A DNA stretch of 64,000 nt from Mesorhizobium sp. LHD-90 (GTDB lineage Bacteria; Pseudomonadota; Alphaproteobacteria; Rhizobiales; Rhizobiaceae): the NCBI RefSeq assembly GCF_030929505.1, contig NZ_JAVFVV010000006.1:186001-250000 (forward strand). The letters are read 5' to 3'. This document shows positions 1 through 9,706 of the stretch, piece by piece; positions within the stretch are counted from its first letter, which is position 1, and each line of letters opens with the position of its first letter. Below the pieces are notes generated by a model. It made no database searches. It was given only the letters and a program-made list of their open reading frames with translations, and was not told the origin of the DNA. Both the position numbers and the translations under genes were made by a program.

Positions 1-1
1 C

Positions 2-496
2 GACCGGGCGATCGGCGCCACCAGCGGCGAGCGCGTGCGCATCTACGGCGCCAAGCACGAGGCACGCTCCGCCATCGCACCGTCGGCGGATGCGGTGCCG
101 ATTCTCGACGTCGACACGATCACGGTGGACGACGTCGCCGCCATGCCAGAATTCGCCGGAGTGGAGAAGTTCGTCGTCAAGCTCGACGTCGAAGGCGTCG
201 AGATACCGGCATTTTCCGGCGCTTCGCGGCTGCTCGAAACCGACACTGCCTTCGTCTACGAGGAGCACGGCTCCGACCGCACGCACCAGGTGACGCGCCA
301 CGTGCTGGAGATACTGAAGCTGCGGGTCTTCTGGATGGGCGAGGGCACTGCCAAGGAGATCGCATCGATCGACGAGTTGGATAGGATCAAGGTGTTCCGC
401 CGCACCGGCTACGACATGGTCGCCAGCCGCAGCCCGTTCTGGATTGGGAGGTTCGAACGCTTCGTCGCAGGCAGGGCGGAGCGCGGTCCCCACTGA
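2..496 (+). CDS. FkbM-family methyltransferase, C-terminal part
   Basis: The gene runs in from before the window, so its start is not seen. The visible 164 residues contain KLDVEGVEIPAF, the conserved (I/K)xDVEGxE motif of FkbM-type SAM-dependent methyltransferases, followed by a beta-strand with EEHG. These enzymes methylate hydroxyl groups on sugars, lipids or small molecules; the substrate here cannot be inferred. It ends about 310 bp before nuoE, where the end of nuoD would normally be expected in this order, so it may lie inside the split nuo locus. Confidence 0.7.
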   Translation, partial: DRAIGATSGERVRIYGAKHEARSAIAPSADAVPILDVDTITVDDVAAMPEFAGVEKFVVKLDVEGVEIPAFSGASRLLETDTAFVYEEHGSDRTHQVTRHVLEILKLRVFWMGEGTAKEIASIDELDRIKVFRRTGYDMVASRSPFWIGRFERFVAGRAERGPH

Positions 497-806
497 GCCG
501 CCTCCCGAGATGCCAACGGACATCCCACGTCACGCCCTATTCCATGACTGGCCATGATCCAGCGCACGACTCGGGCCGGCGCAGGACAGAGGCCGATTGG
601 CACAATACGCCGTGACTTCCCGGGCAGGCGGCTGTCCGGGCGGGCGGATGTCGCCACGGGCAAATTCCGCACATTTGCAAGCCTTGGGGCGGCATTTGCA
701 GGCGCCATAAATCTGGGCCAGACTGTGTCAATCCGCTACTGGCCTTTTGCGGCGCGTGTGTTAGAACGCACCGCAACATAGCAGTCCAAAATAGGTACGG
801 AGGCCT
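497..806. other. Intergenic region before nuoE
   Basis: About 310 bp between the methyltransferase stop and the nuoE start, with no convincing gene. A 75-codon open frame at 554-781 has no family resemblance and no clear ribosome binding site. A good Shine-Dalgarno (GGAGG, positions 797-801) stands just before the nuoE ATG. A promoter for nuoE-N could lie here because nuoA-D are not directly upstream, but I see no clean -35/-10 pair. Confidence 0.4.
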
Positions 807-2063
807 ATGTCCGTCCGCCGTCTTGCCGAGCCAGCCCTTCAGCCAGCGACCTTCGCCTTCAATGCGGCGATGTCTTCCGAGGCGAGGACCTGGATCAACA
901 AATATCCCGAAGGCCGGCAGCAGTCGGCGATCATCCCGCTGCTCATGCTGGCGCAGGACCAGGAAGGCTGGGTCACCAAGGCGGCGATCGAGCATGTCGC
1001 CGACATGCTGCGCATGCCCTATATCCGCGCGCTCGAGGTCGCGACCTTCTATACGCAGTTCCAGTTGAAGCCGGTCGGCCGCCAAGCCCACATCCAGGTG
1101 TGCGGCACCACGCCCTGCATGCTGCGCGGCTCGGAAGCGCTGATGGATGTCTGCCGCTCGAAAATCCATCACGACCAGTTCCATCTGAACGACAGCGGCA
1201 CGCTGTCGTGGGAAGAGGTCGAGTGCCTCGGCGCCTGCGTGAACGCGCCCATGGTCATGGTCTTCAAGGACACCTACGAGGATCTGACGCCTGAACGGCT
1301 GGCCGAGATCATCGACGCCTTCGAGGCGGGCAAGGGCGACAGCGTAAAGCCGGGCCCGCAGATCGATCGCATCTATTCGGCGCCGATCGCCGGTCCCACC
1401 AGCCTGAAGGACGAGGCCGGTGTGCTGAAATCGACGCGCGACCGCGAGGCGCGGGAGGCCGCGGCGCCTGCCGAACCGGCCGCCGAAGTACCTCCGTCGC
1501 GGGCTGCCAGGCCGAAAACGGATGCGCCCGAGACCAGCCCGGCGCTTAAGACGCCGTCGCCCGAAAAGGCGAGCGTCAATGGGGAGAAGGCGGCGAGCGT
1601 CAGCGCGCCCGCGCATTCGGCCGCCAATGCCAACAAGGCGTCGCCGGCGGTCGAAAAAACCGAAAAGCAGCGCACCGCGCGCGCCTCGCGCAGTGAGCCG
1701 GCCGCGGCGTTCAAAGCTCCGGAAACGAAGCAGGGAACTGCCGCGACGAAGACCAAGGCAGTTTCGGACAAGCCGTCGCTCGACGACAAGAACCGTCCGG
1801 CGGGGATCGAGAAGCCGGCTGCGGTCGATGACCTCAAGTTGATCTCCGGCGTCGGGCCGAAGATCGAGGGCATCCTGCATTCGCTTGGCATCTACACCTT
1901 CGCGCAGGTCGCCTCGTGGAAGAAGGCGGAGCGCGAGTGGGTCGACGGCTACCTATCTTTCCACGGCCGGATCGAGCGCGAGGACTGGGTGAAGCAGGCC
2001 AAGACGCTGGCCAAGGGCGGCGTCGCCGAATACATCCGCGTCTTCGGCAAGAAACCTGTCTGA
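807..2063 (+). CDS. nuoE: NADH-quinone oxidoreductase subunit E with H3TH-like C-terminal extension
   Basis: This is the 24-kDa-type [2Fe-2S] subunit of the NADH-oxidising arm of complex I. The ferredoxin-like ligands are visible as C-G-T-T-P-C near residues 98-103 and C-L-G-A-C near 141-145. At 418 residues it is far longer than a typical NuoE (about 160-240). After about residue 190 comes a low-complexity A/P/E/K linker, then from about residue 341 a folded-looking domain starting [12 protein letters not shown]. That domain is repeated in the protein encoded at 3496-4116. The ATG at 807 follows GGAGG. It is the first of the nuo genes here, with nuoF 10 bp downstream. Confidence 0.95.
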   Translation: MSVRRLAEPALQPATFAFNAAMSSEARTWINKYPEGRQQSAIIPLLMLAQDQEGWVTKAAIEHVADMLRMPYIRALEVATFYTQFQLKPVGRQAHIQVCGTTPCMLRGSEALMDVCRSKIHHDQFHLNDSGTLSWEEVECLGACVNAPMVMVFKDTYEDLTPERLAEIIDAFEAGKGDSVKPGPQIDRIYSAPIAGPTSLKDEAGVLKSTRDREAREAAAPAEPAAEVPPSRAARPKTDAPETSPALKTPSPEKASVNGEKAASVSAPAHSAANANKASPAVEKTEKQRTARASRSEPAAAFKAPETKQGTAATKTKAVSDKPSLDDKNRPAGIEKPAAVDDLKLISGVGPKIEGILHSLGIYTFAQVASWKKAEREWVDGYLSFHGRIEREDWVKQAKTLAKGGVAEYIRVFGKKPV

Positions 2064-2073
2064 GGGACGAAGA

Positions 2074-3378
2074 ATGCTTCAGGACAAGGACCGCATCTTC
2101 ACCAATATCTACGGCCGCTTCGACCGGTCGCTGAAAGGCGCGATGGCGCGCGGCGCCTGGGACGGCACCAAAACGATCATCGACAAGGGCCGCGACTGGA
2201 TCATCAACGAGATGAAGGCGTCGGGCCTGCGCGGCCGCGGCGGCGCCGGTTTTCCCACTGGCCTGAAATGGTCGTTCATGCCGAAACAGAGCGACGGCCG
2301 TCCGTCCTATCTGGTCGTCAACGCCGACGAGTCGGAGCCCGGAACCTGCAAGGACCGCGACATTCTTCGCCACGACCCGCACACGCTGGTGGAAGGCTGC
2401 CTGCTGGCCGGTTTCGCCATGGGCGCGGTCGCCGCCTATATCTATGTGCGCGGCGAGTTCATCCGCGAGCGCGAGGCGCTGCAGCGGGCGATCGACGAGG
2501 CCTTTGACGCGAAACTGATCGGCAAGAACAACAAGAACGGCTACGATTTCGAGATCTACGTCCACCACGGCGCCGGCGCCTATATCTGCGGCGAGGAGAC
2601 GGCGCTGCTCGAGAGCCTCGAAGGCAAGAAGGGCCAGCCGCGGCTGAAGCCGCCTTTCCCCGCCAATATGGGCCTCTACGGCTGCCCGACGACGGTCAAC
2701 AACGTCGAGTCAATCGCGGTGGCGCCTACCATTTTGCGGCGCGGTGCTGCCTGGTTCTCGTCGATCGGCCGGCCGAACAATGTCGGCACGAAACTGTTCA
2801 TGCTGGTCGGGCACGTCAACACGCCGTGCACGGTCGAGGAGGCGATGGGCATCACCTTCCGCGAACTGGTGGAAAAGCATGGCGGCGGTGTGCGCGGCGG
2901 CTGGGACAATCTGCTGGCGGTCATTCCCGGCGGCGCGTCGTGCCCGGTGATCAAGGGCGAGGACATGGCTGACGCCATCATGGATTTCGACGGCATGCGC
3001 GATAAGAAGTCGTCCTTCGGCACGGCGGCTGTCATCGTCATGGACAAGTCGACGGATATCGTGAAGGCGATCGCGCGGCTCGCCTATTTCTTCAAGCATG
3101 AGAGCTGCGGCCAGTGCACGCCTTGCCGCGAGGGCACCGGCTGGATGTGGCGGGTGATGGAGCGGCTGGTGCGCGGCGAGGCGCAGAAGCGCGAGATCGA
3201 CATGCTGCTCGACGTCACCAAGCAGATCGAGGGCCATACGATCTGCGCGCTGGGCGACGCGGCGGCATGGCCGATCCAGGGCCTGATCCGCAACTTCCGG
3301 CCCGAGATCGAGCGGCGCATCGATGAGTTCACCCGCAACGCGCACCGCGCCGAGCCGGTGCTGGTGGCGGCCGAGTGA
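2074..3378 (+). CDS. nuoF: NADH-quinone oxidoreductase subunit F
   Basis: The 434-residue 51-kDa-type subunit binds NADH and FMN and carries the N3 [4Fe-4S] cluster. The glycine-rich [10 protein letters not shown] motif lies near residue 53. The cluster ligands are CGQCTPC near 344 and a fourth cysteine in HTICALGD near 390. Length is normal. It starts 10 bp after nuoE with a weak GAGGGA ribosome site. With NuoE and NuoG it forms the electron-input module at the cytoplasmic face. Confidence 0.98.
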   Translation: MLQDKDRIFTNIYGRFDRSLKGAMARGAWDGTKTIIDKGRDWIINEMKASGLRGRGGAGFPTGLKWSFMPKQSDGRPSYLVVNADESEPGTCKDRDILRHDPHTLVEGCLLAGFAMGAVAAYIYVRGEFIREREALQRAIDEAFDAKLIGKNNKNGYDFEIYVHHGAGAYICGEETALLESLEGKKGQPRLKPPFPANMGLYGCPTTVNNVESIAVAPTILRRGAAWFSSIGRPNNVGTKLFMLVGHVNTPCTVEEAMGITFRELVEKHGGGVRGGWDNLLAVIPGGASCPVIKGEDMADAIMDFDGMRDKKSSFGTAAVIVMDKSTDIVKAIARLAYFFKHESCGQCTPCREGTGWMWRVMERLVRGEAQKREIDMLLDVTKQIEGHTICALGDAAAWPIQGLIRNFRPEIERRIDEFTRNAHRAEPVLVAAE

Positions 3379-3495
3379 GAAAGTCAACGAGCAAACAAAT
3401 CGAAATATCGCATTGATTTGACGAGAAAAAGACGGCCAGGGCGGAAACACTGAAGGACGACGAGACGGGCGAAATCCAAGGATAGGAGAAAGCCG

Positions 3496-4116
3496 ATGTC
3501 GATGTTTTCCATTTCTGACGAACTGATGCCGGACGGAACGACGCTGGACGAGATGATGAAGCAAACGGGAGTGCTGATGCCGGCGGAATTCGCCGGCGCC
3601 GTCAATCTCATGGCCCATCCGTTCGCCGGGGTGGCGGTGATGTCGGCGATCGGGCTGGGTTTCGCCAGCCACGCGGCCGGCGTGTGGCTGGGCGCGCTGT
3701 CGGGTGCGACGGTTGCCTCGCAGCGCATGTTCTCCGCCTTCGAGGACCATGCCGACGATGTGGAAGAATTCCGCGACACGACACGTACACCGCAGACGCG
3801 TGCCGGGACTGCGGCAAAGGCGTTGATCGCCGAGGCCGGCGCCGCGCCGGCCGTCGCGGAACCCGCGCTTGCGTCGCCGAGCAAACCTGCATCGATCGAA
3901 AAGCCCGATGCCCCGGACGACCTGAAAGCCATTTCCGGCGTCGGCCCCAAGCTGGAGCAGGTTCTGAACGGTCTCGGCGTGTGGACCTATGCGCAGGTCG
4001 CGGCTTGGGGCAGGGACGAGATCGCCTGGGTCGACGATACGCTCGGTTTCAAGGGCCGCATCGAGCGCGACGGCTGGATCGAGCAGGCTGCGAAGCTGGC
4101 GGCGGCGAAAGGCTGA
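3496..4116 (+). CDS. H3TH-like domain protein encoded inside the nuo operon
   Basis: A 206-residue protein between nuoF and nuoG. Residues about 30-70 form a glycine/alanine-rich hydrophobic stretch that could sit in or on the membrane. A low-complexity linker follows. Residues 135-206 (DDLKAISGVGPKLEQVLNGL at the start) match the C-terminal domain of NuoE over about 70 residues, including the later (K/H)GRIER(D/E)xW motif. The helix-hairpin-helix-like core is of the kind annotated as predicted 5' nuclease/H3TH (COG3743) in rhizobia; nuclease activity is not shown. A ribosome site TAGGAGA precedes the ATG. An accessory or assembly role for complex I is inference from location and the shared domain. 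Confidence 0.75.
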   Translation: MSMFSISDELMPDGTTLDEMMKQTGVLMPAEFAGAVNLMAHPFAGVAVMSAIGLGFASHAAGVWLGALSGATVASQRMFSAFEDHADDVEEFRDTTRTPQTRAGTAAKALIAEAGAAPAVAEPALASPSKPASIEKPDAPDDLKAISGVGPKLEQVLNGLGVWTYAQVAAWGRDEIAWVDDTLGFKGRIERDGWIEQAAKLAAAKG

Positions 4117-4130
4117 AGGGAGCGCTGGGA

Positions 4131-4442
4131 ATGGAGGTCCACGACAAACGCGACGTGCTCGACGTGAAGAACGCCACGGTGGCGAATTCGCGCTTCGACG
4201 ACGTCAATTTGTCGAACAGCCACTTCCACAATACCAACCTTTCCGCGGCGGGTTTCGAGAAGGTTCTGCTCAGCAATGCACGGGTCGCCGACGCCAACCT
4301 GTCGGGCGCGCATTTCAGCAACGTGAACATGAGCAATGTGAAGATCGAGAAAGCGCTGCTCGTGGGCATGACGATCGACGGCGTCGAGGTCAGCGATCTC
4401 TTCAAGGCATATGAAGCGGCGAACACCGCCGGGGACAGATAA
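4131..4442 (+). CDS. Small pentapeptide-repeat protein in the nuo operon
   Basis: A 103-residue protein made mostly of pentapeptide-repeat units with the pattern A(D/N)LSx, such as [14 protein letters not shown] and [14 protein letters not shown], which build a right-handed quadrilateral beta-helix. There is no signal peptide. It starts 14 bp after the H3TH-like gene, and its TAA overlaps the ATG of nuoG (TAATG), which implies translational coupling. Function unknown; it is probably a protein-protein scaffold. Confidence 0.8.
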   Translation: MEVHDKRDVLDVKNATVANSRFDDVNLSNSHFHNTNLSAAGFEKVLLSNARVADANLSGAHFSNVNMSNVKIEKALLVGMTIDGVEVSDLFKAYEAANTAGDR

Positions 4443-6526
4443 TGGCAAAACTCAAGGTCGACGGGAAAGAGATCGAGGTACCCGACCACTACACGCTGCT
4501 GCAGGCGGCGGAGGAGGCGGGCGCGGAAGTGCCGCGCTTCTGTTTCCACGAGCGGCTGTCGATCGCGGGCAACTGCCGCATGTGCCTTGTCGAGGTGAAG
4601 GGCGGGCCGCCGAAGCCGGCCGCTTCCTGCGCCATGGGCGTGCGCGACCTGCGTCCCGGCCCGAACGGCGAGACGCCGGAGATATTCACGACCACGCCGA
4701 TGGTCAAGAAGGCGCGCGAAGGCGTGATGGAGTTCTTGCTGATCAACCATCCGCTCGACTGCCCGATCTGCGACCAGGGCGGCGAATGCGACCTGCAGGA
4801 CCAGGCGATGGCCTTCGGCGTCGATTCCTCGCGCTATCAAGAGAACAAGCGCGCGGTCGAGGACAAATATATCGGCCCGCTGGTCAAGACGATCATGAAC
4901 CGCTGCATCCACTGCACGCGGTGCGTCCGCTTCACCACCGAGGTTGCCGGCATCTCCGAACTCGGCCTGATTGGCCGCGGCGAGGATGCCGAGATCACCA
5001 CCTATCTCGAACAGGCGATGACCTCCGAGTTGCAGGGCAATGTCGTCGATCTCTGCCCGGTCGGCGCGCTGACCTCGAAACCCTTCGCCTTCACGGCGCG
5101 GCCGTGGGAGCTGACCAAGACCGAATCGATCGACGTGATGGACGCGGTGGGCTCGGCCATCCGCGTCGACAGCCGAGGCCGCGAAGTGATGCGCATCATG
5201 CCGCGCGTCAACGAGCAGGTGAACGAGGAGTGGATCTCCGACAAGACGCGCTTCATCTGGGACGGCTTGCGCACCCAGCGCCTCGACCGCCCCTATGTTC
5301 GCAGGAACGGCAAGCTTGCCGCAGCGACCTGGCCGGAGGCTTTTGCCGCCATCAAGGACGCGGTGGCGAAGACCGGCGGCGACAGGATCGGCGCGATAGC
5401 CGGCGATCTCGCGGCGGTCGAGGAGATGTTTGCGCTGAAACTGCTCGCCGAATCGCTTGGCTCGCAGAACATCGACTGCCGGCAGGACGGCGCGGCGCTC
5501 GATCCGTCGCTGGGCCGCGGCAGCTATATCTTCAACCCGACCATCGAAGGCATCGAGCAGGCCGATGCCCTGCTGATCATCGGCGCCAATCCGCGCTACG
5601 AGGCGTCGGTGCTGAACGCCCGCATTCGCAAGCGCTCGCGCATGGCCGGTCCGTTCCCGGTGGCTGTCATCGGCGAGGCGGCCGACCTGCGCTATCCGCA
5701 TGAGGTGCTCGGCGCCGGACCGGATACGCTGAAGGATCTGGCAGCCGGCAACGGAAAGTTCTTCGAAGTGCTGAAGAACGCAAAACACCCGCTGATCATC
5801 GTCGGGCAGGGCGCGCTGTCGCGGGCCGACGGCGCGGCGGTTCTTGCCCTCGCGGCGCAACTGGCCACTTCCGTCGACGCGATCGTCGAGGGCTGGAACG
5901 GCTTTGCCGTGCTGCACAACGCGGCGGCGCGCGTCGGCGGTCTCGACATCGGCTTCGTTCCGGGCGAGGGCGGCAAGGATGTGGCCGGCATGCTCGGCGG
6001 CACCGACGTGTTGTTCCTGCTCGGCGCCGATGAACTCGACCTGACGAAGGCGGGCGACGCCTTCGTCGTCTATATCGGCACGCATGGCGACAAGGGCGCG
6101 CACCGCGCCGACGTCATCCTGCCAGGGGCGGCCTACACGGAAAAGTCGGGCACCTACGTCAACACCGAGGGCCGCGTGCAGCAGACCAGCCGCGCCGGTT
6201 TCGCGCCGGGCGACGCCCGCGAGGACTGGGCGATCCTGCGCGCCCTGTCGGATGTGCTCGGCAAAAAACTGCCGTTCGATTCGCTGGCGCAGCTCAGGGC
6301 AAAACTTCACACGGAGTATCCGCATCTGGCCGGGATCGACGAGATTTTGGCGGGCGGCGCCGACGACCTGGCGAATGCGGCGAAACTCGGCGGCTCGCTT
6401 GGCAAGGCCGGTTTCGTCTCGCCGGTCGAGGATTTTTACCTGACCAACCCGATCGCCCGGGCCTCGGCGGTGATGGCGGAATGCTCGGCGCTCGCCAAGG
6501 GCGGCTTCAAGCAGGCAGCGGAATAG
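4442..6526 (+). CDS. nuoG: NADH-quinone oxidoreductase subunit G
   Basis: The 694-residue 75-kDa-type iron-sulfur subunit of complex I. In order: an N-terminal 2Fe-2S ferredoxin domain ([15 protein letters not shown]), a His/Cys cluster motif ([15 protein letters not shown]), a [4Fe-4S] motif (CIHCTRC with DLCPVGAL), and a molybdopterin-oxidoreductase-like C-terminal domain that in this family no longer binds the cofactor. Length is normal for alphaproteobacteria. The start overlaps the stop of the pentapeptide gene by one base. Confidence 0.98.
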   Translation: MAKLKVDGKEIEVPDHYTLLQAAEEAGAEVPRFCFHERLSIAGNCRMCLVEVKGGPPKPAASCAMGVRDLRPGPNGETPEIFTTTPMVKKAREGVMEFLLINHPLDCPICDQGGECDLQDQAMAFGVDSSRYQENKRAVEDKYIGPLVKTIMNRCIHCTRCVRFTTEVAGISELGLIGRGEDAEITTYLEQAMTSELQGNVVDLCPVGALTSKPFAFTARPWELTKTESIDVMDAVGSAIRVDSRGREVMRIMPRVNEQVNEEWISDKTRFIWDGLRTQRLDRPYVRRNGKLAAATWPEAFAAIKDAVAKTGGDRIGAIAGDLAAVEEMFALKLLAESLGSQNIDCRQDGAALDPSLGRGSYIFNPTIEGIEQADALLIIGANPRYEASVLNARIRKRSRMAGPFPVAVIGEAADLRYPHEVLGAGPDTLKDLAAGNGKFFEVLKNAKHPLIIVGQGALSRADGAAVLALAAQLATSVDAIVEGWNGFAVLHNAAARVGGLDIGFVPGEGGKDVAGMLGGTDVLFLLGADELDLTKAGDAFVVYIGTHGDKGAHRADVILPGAAYTEKSGTYVNTEGRVQQTSRAGFAPGDAREDWAILRALSDVLGKKLPFDSLAQLRAKLHTEYPHLAGIDEILAGGADDLANAAKLGGSLGKAGFVSPVEDFYLTNPIARASAVMAECSALAKGGFKQAAE

Positions 6527-6535
6527 GCAAGCCCG

Positions 6536-7579
6536 ATGGAATCCTTCTTCACAATCTACGTGCTGCCCGCGCTGATCATCCTGATCAAGTCGGTGGTGCT
6601 GCTGGTCGTCCTGCTGATCTTCGTGGCCTATCTGCTCTACGCCGACCGCAAGATTTGGGCGGCGGTGCAGCTCCGCCGCGGCCCGAACGTCGTCGGGCCC
6701 TGGGGCCTGCTGCAATCCTTCGCCGATCTGCTGAAGTTTGTGTTCAAGGAGCCGGTGATCCCGTCCGGCGCCAACAAGGGCATTTTTCTGCTGGCGCCGG
6801 TGGTGTCGGCCGCACTTGCGCTGGCGACCTGGGCGGTTATCCCGATCAGCGACGGTTGGGCGATCGCCAACATCAATGTCGGCATCCTGTACGTCTTCGC
6901 CATCTCGTCGCTGGAAGTCTACGGCGTCATCATGGGCGGCTGGGCGTCGAACTCGAAATATCCGTTCCTCGGCGCGCTGCGCTCCGCCGCGCAGATGGTG
7001 TCCTACGAGGTCTCCATCGGTTTCGTCATCGTCACCGTGCTGCTCTGCGTCGGCTCACTTAACCTCTCCGACATCGTGCTGTCGCAGAAGGACGGCATCG
7101 GCACGATGGTCGGCCTGCCCAACACCTTCCTCGACTGGCACTGGCTGGCGCTGTTCCCGATGTTCGTCGTGTTCTTCATATCGGCGCTGGCCGAGACGAA
7201 CCGGCCGCCCTTCGACCTGGTCGAGGCCGAATCGGAACTCGTCGCCGGCCACATGATCGAATATTCGTCGACGCCGTTCCTACTGTTCTTCCTCGGCGAA
7301 TATGTCGCCATCGTCTTGATGTGCGCGCTGACCACGGTGCTGTTCCTTGGCGGATGGCTGCCGCCCTTCGACTTCGTGCCGTTCACCTGGGTGCCGGGCG
7401 TCATCTGGTTCGTGCTGAAGGTCTGCCTGGTGTTCTTCATGTTCGCCATGGTGAAGGCTTTCGTCCCGCGCTATCGCTATGACCAGTTGATGCGCCTCGG
7501 CTGGAAGGTGTTTTTGCCGATCTCGCTGGCAATGGTCGTCATCGTCGCCGCCTTCCTGAAGATTACGGGGCTGGCGTGA
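6536..7579 (+). CDS. nuoH: NADH-quinone oxidoreductase subunit H
   Basis: A 347-residue membrane subunit that forms the ubiquinone chamber together with NuoB/NuoD. Eight or so hydrophobic segments are visible. The conserved acidic loop EAESELVAG, typical of ND1/NuoH, is near residue 229, preceded by ETNRPPFDL. Its TGA overlaps the ATG of the next small gene (TGATG). Confidence 0.98.
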   Translation: MESFFTIYVLPALIILIKSVVLLVVLLIFVAYLLYADRKIWAAVQLRRGPNVVGPWGLLQSFADLLKFVFKEPVIPSGANKGIFLLAPVVSAALALATWAVIPISDGWAIANINVGILYVFAISSLEVYGVIMGGWASNSKYPFLGALRSAAQMVSYEVSIGFVIVTVLLCVGSLNLSDIVLSQKDGIGTMVGLPNTFLDWHWLALFPMFVVFFISALAETNRPPFDLVEAESELVAGHMIEYSSTPFLLFFLGEYVAIVLMCALTTVLFLGGWLPPFDFVPFTWVPGVIWFVLKVCLVFFMFAMVKAFVPRYRYDQLMRLGWKVFLPISLAMVVIVAAFLKITGLA

Positions 7580-7770
7580 TGTCGGCTTCGCTGATCGGCG
7601 CGCTGGTTGGGCTTGTGATCGCGGCGGCGGATTTTTACCTGCTGCGTCTTCTCGCCACGCGGGTCGATCTGCCGGAGACGAAAAAAGTTCTGAATGTTAC
7701 CGGCCTCAGCCAGTTTGTGCTGATGCCGCTGGTGGGCTGGTTCGTCGGCCCGCTGTTTGCTGGAGAATGA
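7579..7770 (+). CDS. Small two-helix membrane protein between nuoH and nuoI
   Basis: A 63-residue protein with two predicted membrane segments, about residues 4-25 ([18 protein letters not shown]) and 45-60 ([14 protein letters not shown]). It starts at the ATG overlapping the nuoH stop; a GTG one codon earlier (7576) is an alternative. The stop lies 4 bp before nuoI, so it is co-translated with the complex I genes. Not recognised as a core subunit; possibly an accessory or assembly factor. Confidence 0.75.
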   Translation: MSASLIGALVGLVIAAADFYLLRLLATRVDLPETKKVLNVTGLSQFVLMPLVGWFVGPLFAGE

Positions 7771-7774
7771 GAAA

Positions 7775-8266
7775 ATGTCAGCGCTAGCCCAGGCCGCCAA
7801 GTCGCTGTTGCTGAAGGAGTTCGTCGGCGCCTTCTTTCTGTCGATGCGCCAGTTCTTCGCGCCGAAGCCGACGCTGAACTATCCCTTCGAGAAAGGGCCG
7901 GTCAGCCCGCGCTTCCGTGGCGAGCATGCGCTGCGCCGCTATCCCAACGGCGAGGAACGCTGCATCGCCTGCAAGCTGTGCGAGGCGATCTGCCCGGCGC
8001 AGGCCATCACCATCGAGGCCGGCCCGCGCCGCAACGACGGCACGCGGCGCACAGTGCGCTACGACATCGACATGGTGAAGTGCATCTATTGCGGCTTCTG
8101 CCAGGAGGCCTGCCCGGTCGACGCCATCGTCGAGGGGCCGAACTTCGAGTTCGCGACGGAAACGCGTGAGGAACTCTACTACGACAAGGACAAGCTGCTC
8201 GCCAACGGCGACCGGTGGGAGCGCGAGATCGCGCGCAACATCGATCTGGATTCGCCGTACCGGTAG
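7775..8266 (+). CDS. nuoI: NADH-quinone oxidoreductase subunit I
   Basis: The 163-residue ferredoxin-like subunit carrying the N6a/N6b [4Fe-4S] clusters. Two CxxCxxCxxxCP motifs are complete: [12 protein letters not shown] and [13 protein letters not shown] chose the ATG at 7775, not a TTG at 7757 inside the previous gene, because GGAGAA precedes it and the length then matches rhizobial NuoI. Confidence 0.98.
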   Translation: MSALAQAAKSLLLKEFVGAFFLSMRQFFAPKPTLNYPFEKGPVSPRFRGEHALRRYPNGEERCIACKLCEAICPAQAITIEAGPRRNDGTRRTVRYDIDMVKCIYCGFCQEACPVDAIVEGPNFEFATETREELYYDKDKLLANGDRWEREIARNIDLDSPYR

Positions 8267-8270
8267 CGTT

Positions 8271-8395
8271 CTTCTCCCCGTTTACGGGGAGAAGATGCCG
8301 GCAGGCAGATGAGGGGCGGCGCGGACTTATCCAAATTGGGCGCTGCCCCTCATCCGGCCCTTCGGGCCACCTTCTCCCCGTGAACGGGGAGAAGG
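8271..8395. repeat. Nested palindromic repeat between nuoI and nuoJ
   Basis: A 125-bp element made of nested inverted repeats. A perfect 11-bp hairpin (CTTCTCCCCGT, 2-nt loop, ACGGGGAGAAG) lies at 8271-8294 and a 12-bp one at 8370-8395. Between them GATGAGGGGC (8308-8317) pairs with GCCCCTCATC (8345-8354). Such CTTCTCCCCGT palindromes are scattered through Mesorhizobium/Brucella-type genomes. It lies inside the nuo transcript and would fold in the RNA. Confidence 0.85.
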
Positions 8396-8501
8396 AAGAG
8401 AAGGAAAGACGCATGGACGGGCCGCAACGGCTCGTCTAAGGAACACGCGATTTCGCGGCCGGAGGCGGGGCGGAATCGAAAAATGAACCCGGGGGAACCC
8501 C

Positions 8502-9122
8502 ATGCTCAACGGACTAGAGGCGATCTTTTTCTACCTCTTCGCCTTCGTCGCGATCGCGGCGGCGTTCATGGTCATTTCCGCGCGCAATCCCGTGCATTCG
8601 GTCCTCTATCTCATCCTCACCTTCTTTAATGCCGCGGCACTCTTCCTGCTCACTGGCGCCGAGTTCCTGGCGATGATTTTGCTCGTCGTCTATGTCGGCG
8701 CGGTGGCGGTGCTGTTCCTGTTCGTCGTCATGATGCTCGACGTCGACTTCGTGGAACTCAAGCAGGGGGCGCTGCACTATGCGCCGATCGGTGCGCTGGT
8801 CGGCCTCATCCTCGCGGCGGAGCTGATCGTCGTGCTCGGCGGCTACGCCTTCGCGCCGGATCTGGCCTCCACGGTGGCGCACCCGACGCCCGACGTGCTG
8901 ACCCGGCATAACACGGCGGCGCTCGGCGACATCCTCTACACGGACTACATCTATTTCTTCCAGATCGCGGGCCTGATCCTGCTGGTGGCGATGATCGGCG
9001 CGATCGTGCTGACGCTGCGCCACAAGGTCGGCGTCAAGCGCCAGAACGTCAGCGTCCAGGTGGCGCGCACGCCGGCGACGGCCATCGAGATCAAGAAGGT
9101 CGAGACGGGGAAGGGCATCTGA
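8502..9122 (+). CDS. nuoJ: NADH-quinone oxidoreductase subunit J
   Basis: A 206-residue membrane subunit of the proton-pumping arm, with five hydrophobic segments. The NPVHSVLYLILTF and VYVGAVAVLFLFVVMM segments are typical of NuoJ/ND6. It is separated from nuoI by 235 bp that are mostly the palindromic repeat. The ribosome site is weak (GGGGGAA). Confidence 0.97.
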   Translation: MLNGLEAIFFYLFAFVAIAAAFMVISARNPVHSVLYLILTFFNAAALFLLTGAEFLAMILLVVYVGAVAVLFLFVVMMLDVDFVELKQGALHYAPIGALVGLILAAELIVVLGGYAFAPDLASTVAHPTPDVLTRHNTAALGDILYTDYIYFFQIAGLILLVAMIGAIVLTLRHKVGVKRQNVSVQVARTPATAIEIKKVETGKGI

Positions 9123-9124
9123 CC

Positions 9125-9388
9125 ATGTTCGGCCGTCTGAAGAAGAAATATTGGGGCGAAAAAATCTATTCGACCTCCGTTGATTCAGCCAAGGCGTCTT
9201 CCGTCTACGTGTGGCGCCGAGACGGAGAGCTATCGCTCAACATCAAGAGCGAAAATTTTTCGTACGTCCAGGCAGGCAGTCGGTATGACGCCACCGTAAC
9301 ATTTGAAGCGGATGCGATAGAGAGCTTGCTGGGTGCCATCATGTCGGCAAGGACAGTAATCCAACAGACATCGGCTGGGGTATCCTGA
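9125..9388 (+). CDS. Unknown small protein wedged between nuoJ and nuoK
   Basis: An 87-residue soluble-looking protein (begins [16 protein letters not shown]) with no recognised family. nuoJ and nuoK are normally adjacent, so this is an insertion in the operon. The junction TGACCATG occurs both before it (9120-9127, nuoJ stop and its own start) and after it (9386-9393, its stop and nuoK start), giving a precise 266-bp cassette. Base use is visibly less GC-rich than its neighbours. Reading frame and spacing suggest it is translated. Confidence 0.6.
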   Translation: MFGRLKKKYWGEKIYSTSVDSAKASSVYVWRRDGELSLNIKSENFSYVQAGSRYDATVTFEADAIESLLGAIMSARTVIQQTSAGVS

Positions 9389-9390
9389 CC

Positions 9391-9699
9391 ATGCAAGTCG
9401 GCATCGCGCATTTTCTGACCGTTTCGGCGATCCTGTTCACGCTCGGCGTGTTCGGCATTTTTCTCAACCGCAAGAACGTCATCGTCATCCTGATGTCGAT
9501 CGAGCTCATCCTGCTCGCCGTCAACATCAACTTCGTCGCTTTCTCGGCCGCACTCGGCGATCTGGTCGGCCAGGTGTTCGCGCTGTTCGTGCTGACGGTG
9601 GCGGCGGCCGAGGCCGCGATCGGCCTGGCTATCCTCGTCGTCTTCTTCCGCAACCGCGGCTCGATCGCGGTCGAAGACGTCAACATGATGAAGGGCTGA
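9391..9699 (+). CDS. nuoK: NADH-quinone oxidoreductase subunit K
   Basis: A 102-residue subunit with three transmembrane helices. The membrane glutamates needed for proton translocation in this family are visible in [14 protein letters not shown] and [12 protein letters not shown]. Length is canonical. It begins two bases after the stop of the inserted small gene. Confidence 0.98.
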   Translation: MQVGIAHFLTVSAILFTLGVFGIFLNRKNVIVILMSIELILLAVNINFVAFSAALGDLVGQVFALFVLTVAAAEAAIGLAILVVFFRNRGSIAVEDVNMMKG

Positions 9700-9706
9700 C
9701 GCGGCC

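Noticed and set aside
554-781. 75-codon frame before nuoE
   Set aside because: No ribosome site, no family likeness, Arg/Ala-rich as expected by chance.
4049-6715. An 888-codon open frame on the minus strand
   Set aside because: It is the complement of nuoG and its neighbours; high GC keeps the opposite frame open. nuoG has all its cluster motifs.
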